Shown one piece after another: positions 25,754 through 33,781 of a DNA stretch of 64,000 nt. Under the pieces are notes generated by a model. That model worked only from the letters and a program-made list of their open reading frames with translations. It was not told the origin of the DNA and did not search any database. Every line of letters begins with the position of its first letter. Positions within the stretch are counted from its first letter, which is position 1. Both the position numbers and the translations under genes were made by a program. Origin of the DNA: JAMHWF01 sp048500255 (GTDB lineage Bacteria; Pseudomonadota; Gammaproteobacteria; Burkholderiales; Burkholderiaceae_C); the NCBI GenBank assembly GCA_048500255.1, contig JASNYH010000002.1:372001-436000 (forward strand). Reading direction: 5' to 3'.

Positions 25754-27148
25754 ATGGCGGCGCTCCACGACTGCAGTGCCGTCGAGCTGCTGGCGCTCTA
25801 TGCGCGCGGCGCGACATCGCCGGTCGACGTGCTGCGCGACGTGCTCGCGCGCATCGAGCGCTGCGAGCCGCGGCTGCACGCCACCTGGGCGCTCGACGCC
25901 GATGCGGCGATGGCGGCGGCGCGCGACAGCGAGCGCCGCTGGCGTGCCGGTGAGGCGCTTGCGCTCGACGGCGTGCCGGTGACGATCAAGGAGAACATCG
26001 CGACGCGCGGCGTGGCCGTGCCGCTCGGGACGGCCGCCACCGAGCTCGTGCCGGCGCACGACGACGCACCGCCCGCAGCGCGGCTGCGCGAAGCCGGCGC
26101 CGTGCTCGTCGCCAAGACGACGATGCCCGACTACGGCATGTTGTCGTCGGGTCTGTCGAGCTTTCATGCGCTGGCGCGCAACCCGTGGGACCTGGCGCGC
26201 ACGCCGGGCGGCTCGAGCGCCGGCGCCGCCGCAGCGGCCGCCGCGGGCTACGGGCCGCTGCACATCGGCACCGACATCGGCGGCTCGATCCGCCTGCCGG
26301 CCGGCTGGTGCGGCGTCGTCGGGCTCAAGCCCAGCCTCGGCCGCGTGCCGATCCATCCGCCGTACGCCGGCCGCGTCGCCGGGCCGATCGTGCGCGATGT
26401 CGCCGATGCCGCGCTCGCGATGGGCGTTCTGTCGCAACCCGACGCGCGCGACAGCATGAGCCTGCCGCCGCAGGCGATCGCCTGGCGCGACATCGATGCC
26501 GTCGACGACGCGCTGCGCGGCCGCCGCGTCGGCCTGTGGCTCGATCCCGGCTGGGGGCTGCCGGTCGATGCCGAAGTGCGCGCCGCCGTCGAGGATGCGG
26601 CGCGGCGCCTGGAGCGCAACGCCGGCGCGATCGTCGAGCCGCTTGCGCCGCTGACGACGCGCGCGATGGCCGACGGCATGTTCCTGTTCTGGCGCATGCG
26701 CTCGTGGCTCGACCTCGAGGCGCTGCCGGCCGAGCGGCGCGCGCGCGTGCTGCCCTACATCGTGGCCTGGGCGCGCGGCGCCGCCGGCGCGAGCGGCGAT
26801 GACATCTTCCGCGCGCAGGCGCAGATGCAATCGATCCGCGAGGCCACCGTCGCCGCCTGCCAGCCGTACGACTTCGTGCTCTCGCCGGTCAGCCCCGTGG
26901 TCGCCTTCGCGGTCGAGTGGGCGTCGCCGACCAACGATCCCGAGCGCGCGCTCGAGCACATCGAGTTCACGCTGCCGTTCAACATGAGCGAGCAGCCGGC
27001 GATCGCCGTGCCGTGCGCGATGTCGTCGGCCGGCCTGCCGATCGGCCTGCAGATCGCCGGCCGCCGCTTCGACGACCTCGGCGTGCTGCGCGCCGCGCGG
27101 CTGTGGGAGCGGCTGCGCCCGGCGCTGCCGCCGTGGCCGGAGATCTGA
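25754..27148 (+). CDS. Amidase-signature family hydrolase
   Basis: A 464-residue amidase with the Ser-cisSer-Lys triad visible: K79 in VPVTIKENIA, S154 in RTPGGSSAGAA, S178 in GTDIGGSIRLPAG. The C-terminal half includes LPFNMSEQPAIAVPC and GLPIGLQIAGRRFDD. These enzymes hydrolyse amides; the family also contains GatA, but gatB and gatC are absent and the substrate loop differs, so this is a metabolic amidase. It follows mtnP by four bases, probably in one transcript. Substrate unknown. Confidence 0.88.
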   Translation: MAALHDCSAVELLALYARGATSPVDVLRDVLARIERCEPRLHATWALDADAAMAAARDSERRWRAGEALALDGVPVTIKENIATRGVAVPLGTAATELVPAHDDAPPAARLREAGAVLVAKTTMPDYGMLSSGLSSFHALARNPWDLARTPGGSSAGAAAAAAAGYGPLHIGTDIGGSIRLPAGWCGVVGLKPSLGRVPIHPPYAGRVAGPIVRDVADAALAMGVLSQPDARDSMSLPPQAIAWRDIDAVDDALRGRRVGLWLDPGWGLPVDAEVRAAVEDAARRLERNAGAIVEPLAPLTTRAMADGMFLFWRMRSWLDLEALPAERRARVLPYIVAWARGAAGASGDDIFRAQAQMQSIREATVAACQPYDFVLSPVSPVVAFAVEWASPTNDPERALEHIEFTLPFNMSEQPAIAVPCAMSSAGLPIGLQIAGRRFDDLGVLRAARLWERLRPALPPWPEI

Positions 27149-27155
27149 CCGGAGA

Positions 27156-28019
27156 TCAGCCGCCGCGCCGGCGCCGCGTCGCCGCGGCCAGCGCAGCGGC
27201 GGCAGCGAGGGCGCCGAGCCCGCCGAGGCCGAAGGCGCCGCCGCCGTCGCCGCCCGGCGTTGGTGCCGGCGTCGGCGTAGCGCCGGCCGCCGTGCCCTGC
27301 AGCGCGACCTCGCGCGTGTAGTTCGCCGCCGTCGTCGGGAAGTCGGGATCGAGCGTGAAGCGCAGCGTCGCCGTGCGCGGCGCCGTCGTCGCGGCCGAGA
27401 ACGTGACCTCCACGCGGCAGGTGCCGCCGAGCGGCAGCGTCTGCAACAGGCACGCGTCGTTGGTGATCGAGAAGTGCGCGGCATCGGGGCCGACGATCTG
27501 CACGCTCGTCACGGTCGGGCGCCCGCCGGTCGCGTTCGTCGTCGAGTTCGTCACCGCGTTGGTCAGGTCCACCGGCAGGCTCTGCGCCACGTTGGCGGCG
27601 CCCGGTGCGAAGTCGAGCTCTTCGTCATTCGTCTTCGGCGTGTCGGCGATGTAGGCGGCAAGGTGGCGGATCTCGGTGTCCTCGAGGAAGGCGAACTGGC
27701 TCATCGCCTGCACGTTGGCGATGGCCGCCGCGATGCGCGTCTGCGCCAGGATCGCATCGAGCACGGCGAACTCGCCGCCGCCGAGCCGGTTGCGCCGACT
27801 GAGGATGCTGTGGCAGGTGGTGCAGTTGCCGGTCAGCGTCTGGTTGCCCGTCTGGGCGATCGTGTCGTCGAACAGCAGCTTGCCGACGGCCGGGTCGCCG
27901 GCGCTCGTCTGCGCCTGCGCTGTCGTGGCGAGCAGCAGCAGCGCCGCCGACAGCATGGCGACGGCGAGGGTCACTGCGAAGGCGCGGCGCGAGAGGACCG
28001 AAGGCAGGCTGGCGTTCAT
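27156..28019 (-). CDS. Exported cytochrome c with Ig-like domain and C-terminal sorting-like tail
   Basis: A 287-residue protein. A signal peptide (about 11-36) is followed by a single c-haem domain with CTTCH at 66-70 and probable axial Met106. Residues 130-255 resemble a choice-of-anchor/Hydin-type beta-sandwich (VTSVQIVGPDAAHFSIT, GGTCRVEVTFS). The C-terminus has a Thr/Pro/Gly spacer, GGDGGGAFGLGG, a hydrophobic segment and RRRRGG. That tripartite end looks like GlyGly-CTERM or a related sorting signal. The start is ATG 28019. It is convergent with the amidase. An electron-transfer role at the cell surface is inference. Confidence 0.78.
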   Translation of the reverse strand: MNASLPSVLSRRAFAVTLAVAMLSAALLLLATTAQAQTSAGDPAVGKLLFDDTIAQTGNQTLTGNCTTCHSILSRRNRLGGGEFAVLDAILAQTRIAAAIANVQAMSQFAFLEDTEIRHLAAYIADTPKTNDEELDFAPGAANVAQSLPVDLTNAVTNSTTNATGGRPTVTSVQIVGPDAAHFSITNDACLLQTLPLGGTCRVEVTFSAATTAPRTATLRFTLDPDFPTTAANYTREVALQGTAAGATPTPAPTPGGDGGGAFGLGGLGALAAAAALAAATRRRRGG

Positions 28020-28147
28020 CGGCGTTCGCGAGGCGATGCGACGCGCCGATTCTTTCGGCCGGCGCGCCGCCGTCGCGTAACGGATGGCAAGCAAGGGTGA
28101 GTCGTCGTGCGCCGGCGGCGGCTGCGGTATCGTGCGCCTTGCAGACC

Positions 28148-29389
28148 ATGCACAAGCGCGGCGTCCACCTCCAGTACCGGTTCGAGTCGCTCGAGCAGCG
28201 CGGCGACGAGCTGACCAATCCGCTGTTCGATCTGTTGCAGGCGGTGCATCAGCACGGTTCGATCCGCGGCGCTTCGCAGGCGCTCGGCGCGTCGTACCGC
28301 CACGTCTGGGGCCAGCTCAAGGCCTGGGAAGACATGCTCGGCGAGCCGCTGGTGACCTGGGTCAAGGGCCAGCGGGCGCGGCTGACGCCGTTCGCCGAGC
28401 GGCTCGCCTGGGCCGAGCGGCGCGCGCGCGCGCGGCTCGCGCCGCACATCGAGACGCTGCGCGCCGAGCTCGAGCGCGTCGTCGTCGAGGCGCTCGACGG
28501 CTCGCAGCAGGTGCTGACGCTGTTCGCCAGCCACGACGTGGCCTTGCCGCTGCTGCGCGAGCAGGCCGGCGCGCGCCACGGCCTGCACATCGACCTGCGC
28601 TTCGCCGGCAGCATCGACGCGCTGCGCGCGCTGCGCGCCGGCCGCTGCCTCGTCGCGGGCTTTCACGTGCCGGCGCTGCCCGACGGCTCGCCCGTCTTCG
28701 CGCACGCGATGAAGAGCCTGCTGCAGCCGGGCGTGCACAAGCTGATCGGCTTCACGCGGCGCACGCAGGGCCTGATGGTGGCGCGCGGCAACCCCTTGGG
28801 CATCGCGTCGGTGGCCGACCTCGCTCGCGACGGCGGTGCGCCGCTGCGCTTCGTCAACCGCCAGCCCGGCTCGGGCACGCGGCTGCTGATGGACCATCTG
28901 CTCGACGTGCACGGCATCGATCCGGCGCGCATCGCCGGCTATCTCGACCACCTCGAGGATTCGCACGTCGCCGTCGCGGCGTCGATCGCCAGCGGGCTGG
29001 CCGACGTGGGCGCCGGCATCGAGGCGGCGGCGCGCCAGTTCGGCCTCGACTTCGTGCCGCTGATCGCCGAGGATTACTTCCTCGTGTGCCTGAAGGAGTC
29101 GCTCGACCATCCGGCGGTGCAGCGCCTGTGCGAGGTGCTCGCCGGTGCCGACTGGCTGGCCGCCGTCGCCGCCCTGCCGGGCTATGCGCCGGCGTCGAGC
29201 GGCCGCGTGCTCGCGCTGACGCGCGCACTGCCATGGTGGCACTTCCGCGTGCCGAAGAAGAGGCACGCAGGCAAGAAGGCGGGCGCGGCCGCAGCGGCGC
29301 CGCCGCCTACGCCGGTGACGCCTGCTTCACGGCGCGCTCCCAGCGCTGCATCGCCTCGGCGGCGCGCTCGCGCGACATCGTCGGGCTGA
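28148..29389 (+). CDS. ModE-like transcriptional regulator with substrate-binding domain
   Basis: A 413-residue regulator. Residues 25-110 form a ModE/LysR-type winged helix (NPLFDLLQAVHQHGSIRGAS, LGASYRHVWGQLKAWEDMLG). Residues 120-365 form a periplasmic-binding-protein-like sensor (FASHDVALPLLREQ, FVNRQPGSGTRLLMDHLL, GLADVGAGIEAAARQFGLDF), a layout seen in molybdate- and tungstate-type regulators. The ligand is unknown and no mod transporter is near. The last 45 residues are a Lys/Arg/Ala/Pro-rich tail whose final 83 bases overlap the 3' end of glpK on the opposite strand. Confidence 0.8.
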   Translation: MHKRGVHLQYRFESLEQRGDELTNPLFDLLQAVHQHGSIRGASQALGASYRHVWGQLKAWEDMLGEPLVTWVKGQRARLTPFAERLAWAERRARARLAPHIETLRAELERVVVEALDGSQQVLTLFASHDVALPLLREQAGARHGLHIDLRFAGSIDALRALRAGRCLVAGFHVPALPDGSPVFAHAMKSLLQPGVHKLIGFTRRTQGLMVARGNPLGIASVADLARDGGAPLRFVNRQPGSGTRLLMDHLLDVHGIDPARIAGYLDHLEDSHVAVAASIASGLADVGAGIEAAARQFGLDFVPLIAEDYFLVCLKESLDHPAVQRLCEVLAGADWLAAVAALPGYAPASSGRVLALTRALPWWHFRVPKKRHAGKKAGAAAAAPPPTPVTPASRRAPSAASPRRRARATSSG

Positions 29390-30959
29390 ACGTGCGCTCG
29401 GCGCGCCACTGCGCGGCGAGCGCACGCGTGTCGGGCCACACGCCCGCAGCCAGGCCGGCCAGGGAGGCGGCGCCGAGCGCCGTCGTCTCGACGACGGCCG
29501 GCCGCACGACGGAGATGCCGAGCAGGTCGGCCTGGAACTGCATCAGCGCGTCGTTGACGCAGGCGCCCCCGTCGACGCGAAGTTCGGTCAGGCCGGCGCC
29601 GGGCCGCCCCAAGCCGGCAGCACCCCCTCGGGGGGGCGACGCCGCAGGCGTCTCGGGGGCCAAGCCCGTACCGCCGGGCCGCCCCAAGCCGGCAGCACCC
29701 CCTCGGGGGGGCGACGCTGCAGGCGCTTCGGGGGCCGGGTTCGCGGCGCCCGCCGCCACGGCATCGGCGTCCATCGCGCGCAGCAGCGCCGCGCTCTGGA
29801 ACGCGATGCTCTCGACGGCGGCGCGCGCGATGTGCGCGATCGTCGTGCCGCGCGTTAGGCCGACGATGGCGCCGCGCGCGTCGGGCTTCCAGTAGGGTGC
29901 GCCCAGGCCGGTGAAGGCGGGCACGAACATCACGCCGCCGCTGTCGGGCACGCTCGCGGCGAGGGCCTGCACCTCGGCGCTGCTGCGGATCGCGTGCAGG
30001 CCGTCGCGCAGCCACTGCACGACGGCACCGGCGATGAAGACGCTGCCTTCGAGCGCATAAGCGGGCACGGCGCCCGCGCCGAGCTGCGCCGCCGCCGTCG
30101 TCACCAGGCCGTGCGTCGACGCGAGGAAGCGCTCGCCGGTGTGCATGAGCATGAAGCAGCCCGTGCCGTAGGTGTTCTTCGCCAGCCCCGCGTCGAAGCA
30201 GGCCTGGCCGACGAGCGCGGCTTGCTGATCGCCGGCGACGCCGCCGATCGGCACGGCGGCGCCGAGCAGCGCCGGCAGCGTCTCGCCGTAGCGGTGGCTC
30301 GATGGATGCACGGCGGGCAGCGTCTCGCGCGGCACGTCGAGCAGCGCGAGCAGCTCGTCGTCCCAGCGCTGCGCATGCACGTCGAACAGCAGCGTGCGCG
30401 ACGCATTCGTCACGTCGGTGGCGTGCAGCGCGCCGCCGGTCAGCTGCCACAGCAGCCAGCTGTCGACGGTGCCGAAGGCGAGTTGGCCGCGCGCCGCCGC
30501 GGCGCGAGCGCCGGGCACGTGGTCGAGGATCCACTGCAGCTTGGTGCCCGAGAAGTAGGGGTCGATGACCAAGCCCGTCTTCGCGCGGATCGTCGCCTCG
30601 GCGCCGCGCGCGCGCAGCGCGGCGCACGCCGGCTCGGTGCGCCGGTCCTGCCACACGATGGCGTTGTGGATCGGTCGGCCGCTCGCGCGCTCCCACACCA
30701 GCGTCGTCTCGCGCTGGTTCGTGATGCCGACGGCAGCGAGGTCCTGCGCCGCCAGGCCGGCCTGCGCGATCGCCTCGCGTGCCGTCGCGAGCTGCGACTC
30801 CCAGATCTCGACCGGATCGTGCTCGACCCAGCCGGGCTGCGGAAAGATCTGGCGGAACTCGCGCTGCGCCATCGCGACGATGCGCCCCTGCGCATCGAAC
30901 ACGATGCTGCGCGAGCTCGACGTGCCCTGGTCGAGGGCGAGCAGAAAGCCGTGGTTCAT
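29307..30959 (-). CDS. glpK: Glycerol kinase GlpK with an in-frame repeat insertion
   Basis: Phosphorylates glycerol to sn-glycerol-3-phosphate with ATP. It has 550 residues against about 500 for the family. N-terminal LALDQGTSSSRSIVFD, NQRETTLVWER, GVAGDQQAALVGQ, KNTYGTGCF and LRVDGGACVND are canonical. The extra length is a 25-residue repeat present about twice (residues about 405-455, core SPPRGGAAGLGRPG) just before LRVDGG. The GGKGGTR loop that binds fructose-1,6-bisphosphate in the E. coli enzyme is absent (ALLGAAVPIGGVAGDQ instead), so that allosteric control is probably missing. The ATG overlaps the glpR stop. Confidence 0.93.
   Translation of the reverse strand: MNHGFLLALDQGTSSSRSIVFDAQGRIVAMAQREFRQIFPQPGWVEHDPVEIWESQLATAREAIAQAGLAAQDLAAVGITNQRETTLVWERASGRPIHNAIVWQDRRTEPACAALRARGAEATIRAKTGLVIDPYFSGTKLQWILDHVPGARAAAARGQLAFGTVDSWLLWQLTGGALHATDVTNASRTLLFDVHAQRWDDELLALLDVPRETLPAVHPSSHRYGETLPALLGAAVPIGGVAGDQQAALVGQACFDAGLAKNTYGTGCFMLMHTGERFLASTHGLVTTAAAQLGAGAVPAYALEGSVFIAGAVVQWLRDGLHAIRSSAEVQALAASVPDSGGVMFVPAFTGLGAPYWKPDARGAIVGLTRGTTIAHIARAAVESIAFQSAALLRAMDADAVAAGAANPAPEAPAASPPRGGAAGLGRPGGTGLAPETPAASPPRGGAAGLGRPGAGLTELRVDGGACVNDALMQFQADLLGISVVRPAVVETTALGAASLAGLAAGVWPDTRALAAQWRAERTFSPTMSRERAAEAMQRWERAVKQASPA
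29598..29736. repeat. Two tandem copies of a GC-rich dispersed repeat inside glpK
   Basis: Copy A 29598-29661 and copy B 29673-29736 match over 64 bases with about three differences; the period is 75 bases, exactly 25 codons. Both begin GCCGGGCCGCCCCAAG, contain CCCCCTCGGGGGGG and end CTCGGGGGCC or TTCGGGGGCC. The same 16-base start occurs reverse-complemented at 36849-36864 between glpP and glpQ. Confidence 0.9.
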
Positions 30960-31732
30960 GGGCCGGTCACGACGCAGGCGACGCCCGCCTCGGCAAGCAG
31001 CGCGGGAAACGGCGCGGGCGGCGGCGCGTCGGTGTAGACCGCGTCGATCTGTTCGAGGCGCGCCAGCTCGACCATCGCCGGACGGTTGAACTTGCTGTGG
31101 TCGGCGACGAGCCAGACCTCGCGCGAATGCTCGATGATGGCGCGCGCCACCTTGACCTCGCGGTAGTCGAAGTCGCGCAGCGTGCCGTCGGCCTCGATGC
31201 CCGAGACGCCGATCAGGCCGATATCGACCTTGAACTGCTGGATGAAGTCGACCGTCGCTTCGCCGACGATGCCGCGGTCGCGCGAGCGCACGACGCCGCC
31301 GGCGACGATGACTTCGCAGTCGGGGTTGTCCGAGAGGATGGCCGCCACGTTGAGGTTGTTCGTGATGACGCGCAGCCCCTTGCGCTGCAGCAGCTCGCGC
31401 GCGACGGCCTCCGTCGTCGTGCCGATGTTGACGATCAGCGAACAGTTGTCCGGCACGGCCTTCGCGACGGCGCGCGCGATGCGCTGCTTGGCGCTCGCGT
31501 TGAGCTCGGTGCGCTTGCGGTAGGCGATGTTCTCCGTCGTCGAGCTGGGCACGCGCACGCCGCCGTGAAAGCGCGCGACGAGGCCGGCGTCGGCGAGCTG
31601 GCGGATGTCGCGCCGCACCGTCTGCAACGTGACGCCGAAGCGTTCGGACAGCGCCTCGACGCTGAGCGTGCCGTGTTCGCGCACGGCGTCGAGCAGATCG
31701 GCCTGCCGCGGATTGGGGGTCAACGTGCTCAT
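30956..31732 (-). CDS. glpR: DeoR-family repressor GlpR
   Basis: A 258-residue regulator. The N-terminal DeoR helix-turn-helix is RQADLLDAVREHGTLSVEAL followed by FGVTLQTVRRDIRQLADAG. The sugar-phosphate-sensing domain has NIGTTTEAVARELL, VITNNLNVAAIL and the late LVADHSKFNRPA. The start is the ATG at 31732; the open frame to 31837 is not protein-like. It overlaps glpK by 4 bases (ATGA) and is divergent from glpV, so it should repress the glycerol genes from the shared 210-base region. Glycerol-3-phosphate is the expected inducer by analogy with known GlpR. Confidence 0.9.
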   Translation of the reverse strand: MSTLTPNPRQADLLDAVREHGTLSVEALSERFGVTLQTVRRDIRQLADAGLVARFHGGVRVPSSTTENIAYRKRTELNASAKQRIARAVAKAVPDNCSLIVNIGTTTEAVARELLQRKGLRVITNNLNVAAILSDNPDCEVIVAGGVVRSRDRGIVGEATVDFIQQFKVDIGLIGVSGIEADGTLRDFDYREVKVARAIIEHSREVWLVADHSKFNRPAMVELARLEQIDAVYTDAPPPAPFPALLAEAGVACVVTGP

Positions 31733-31859
31733 CGGGATCGGGTACTGCAGGGCCCCGGGCGGGGTGGGGCGTCGTCGTCGAGCCGAGGCTCGCATCGGCT
31801 TGCGCCGATTTCCATAGGTGTTTTCCTTTGTGCGCATTATGGTGTTCGGATAAGTGCGA

Positions 31860-31889
31860 TTGACATTCGTTTGTTTGCGAAGTTAGAGT
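31860..31889 (+). promoter_or_regulatory. Promoter of the glpV operon with candidate operator
   Basis: A perfect -35 TTGACA (31860-31865), an 18-bp spacer and -10 TAGAGT (31884-31889) lie 53 bases before the glpV ATG in an unusually A/T-rich stretch. The spacer holds the inverted repeat TTCG-N8-CGAA (31866-31869, 31878-31881), well placed for GlpR binding. TGTTCG at 31844-31849 resembles a GlpR half-site. Confidence 0.6.
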
Positions 31890-31942
31890 TTTCGTAGCGA
31901 CACCGAACCTGCGGGGTCGCGGCCAGAAACAGGAGACAACCC

Positions 31943-33697
31943 ATGACGAGCAAGACGAGGCGGCTGCCGGCAGCGGCGGCGTGCGCCGTGCTGGCGCTGT
32001 CGGGCGCGGCGGCGCAGGCCGACATCAACGCGGCCAAGCGCTGGATCGACAAGGAGTTCCAGCCGTCGGTCCTGAGCAAGGCCGAGCAGCAGAAGGAGAT
32101 GCAGTGGTTCATCGATGCCGCCAAGCCGTTCAAGGGCATGGAGGTCAACGTGCTGTCGGAAACGATCCCGACGCACGAGTACGAAGCCAAGGTGCTGACC
32201 AAGGCGTTCCAGGAGATCACCGGCATCAAGGTCAACCACCAGCTGCTCGGCGAGGGCGAGGTGGTGCAGGCGGTGCAGACGCAGATGCAGACCAACCGCA
32301 ACCTCTACGACGCCTACATCAACGACTCCGACCTGATCGGCACGCACTCGCGGCTGCAGTCGGCGGTCAACCTGAGCGACTGGATGGCCGGCGAGGGCAA
32401 GGCCGTCACCAATCCGATGCTCGACGTCAACGACTTCATCGGCAAGAGCTTCACGACCGGCCCCGACGGCAAGCTGTGGCAGCTGCCCGACCAGCAGTTC
32501 GCCAATCTCTACTGGTTCCGCTACGACTGGTTCCAGCGCCCCGACCTGAAGGCCAAGTTCAAGGAGAAGTACGGCTACGACCTCGGCGTGCCGACCAACT
32601 GGAGCGCCTACGAGGACATCGCGCAGTTCTTCTCCGTCGACGTCAAGGAGATCGACGGCAAGCGCATCTACGGCCACATGGACTACGGCAAGCGCGCGCC
32701 CGACCTCGGCTGGCGCATGACGGACGCCTGGCTGTCGATGGCCGGCGCGAGCAGCAAGGGCCTGCCCAACGGCCGGCCGATCGACGAATGGGGCATCCGC
32801 ATGGAGCCCAACACCTGCAACCCGTCGGGGGCGTCGGTCGCGCGCGGCGGCGAGACCAACGGACCGGCGTCGGTGTATGCCATCGCCAAGTGGGACGAGT
32901 GGCTGCGCAAGTACGCGCCGCCCGGCGCCGCCGACTACGACTTCTACCAGTCGCTGCCGGCGCTCGCGCAGGGCAACGTGGCGCAGCAGATCTTCTGGTA
33001 CACGGCCTTCACGGCGTCGATGGTCGCGCCCAAGAAGGACGGCAACAACACCGTCGACGACGCCGGCAAGCCGCTGTGGCGCATGGCGCCGTCGCCCAAG
33101 GGGCCGTACTGGCAGGACGGCATGAAGCTCGGCTACCAGGACGCCGGCTCGTGGACGCTGTTCAAGAGCACGCCGCTCGAGCGCCGCAAGGCTGCCTGGC
33201 TGTATGCCCAGTTCGTCGTCAGCAAGACCGTCGACACCAAGAAGAGCCACGTCGGCCTGACCTTCGTGCGCGACAGCACGGTGCGCCACAAGTCGTTCAG
33301 CGACCGCGCGCCCAACCTCGGCGGGCTGGTCGAGTTCTACCGCTCGCCCGACCGCGTGATGTGGACACCCACCGGCGTCAACGTGCCCGACTATCCGAAG
33401 CTGGCGCAGTTGTGGTGGCAGAACATCGGGGACGTCAACTCGGGTGCGTTCACGCCGCAAAAGGCGATGGACCGCCTGGCCGAGGAGATGGACCAGGTGA
33501 TGGCGCGCATGCAGCAGGCCGACGAGAAGGCCAAGACTTACGGCGGCTGCGGCCCGCGCCTGAATGCGCCGAAGAAGCCCGAGGAGTGGCTGGGCAAGCC
33601 CGACGGCCCGAAGGCCAAGCTCGCCAACGAGAAGCCCAAGGGCCAGACGATGGACTACGACGCGCTGGTCAAGCGCTGGACCTCGGCGCAGAAGTAA
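31943..33697 (+). CDS. glpV: Glycerol ABC transporter substrate-binding protein GlpV
   Basis: Periplasmic solute-binding protein of 584 residues with a signal peptide (MTSKTRRLPAAAACAVLALS, cleavage near AQA-D at 27). A large extracellular solute-binding domain follows, with NVLSETIPTHEYEAKVLTKA, LWQLPDQQFANLYWFRYDWF and GSWTLFKSTPLERRKAAWLY. It is the first gene of an operon with two ATPases, two permeases, a DUF2160 protein and glpD. That gene content matches the glpSTPQUV glycerol importer of Rhizobium leguminosarum. The Shine-Dalgarno AGGAG (31931-31935) supports the start. Confidence 0.9.
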   Translation: MTSKTRRLPAAAACAVLALSGAAAQADINAAKRWIDKEFQPSVLSKAEQQKEMQWFIDAAKPFKGMEVNVLSETIPTHEYEAKVLTKAFQEITGIKVNHQLLGEGEVVQAVQTQMQTNRNLYDAYINDSDLIGTHSRLQSAVNLSDWMAGEGKAVTNPMLDVNDFIGKSFTTGPDGKLWQLPDQQFANLYWFRYDWFQRPDLKAKFKEKYGYDLGVPTNWSAYEDIAQFFSVDVKEIDGKRIYGHMDYGKRAPDLGWRMTDAWLSMAGASSKGLPNGRPIDEWGIRMEPNTCNPSGASVARGGETNGPASVYAIAKWDEWLRKYAPPGAADYDFYQSLPALAQGNVAQQIFWYTAFTASMVAPKKDGNNTVDDAGKPLWRMAPSPKGPYWQDGMKLGYQDAGSWTLFKSTPLERRKAAWLYAQFVVSKTVDTKKSHVGLTFVRDSTVRHKSFSDRAPNLGGLVEFYRSPDRVMWTPTGVNVPDYPKLAQLWWQNIGDVNSGAFTPQKAMDRLAEEMDQVMARMQQADEKAKTYGGCGPRLNAPKKPEEWLGKPDGPKAKLANEKPKGQTMDYDALVKRWTSAQK

Positions 33698-33781
33698 CCT
33701 TCCCCGCTGCGCCCGCGGCACGAGCGGCGCGGGCCGGCGGCCCGCTGCCGCCGCGCCCCCGCGCGGCCGGGAGATCCTCAC

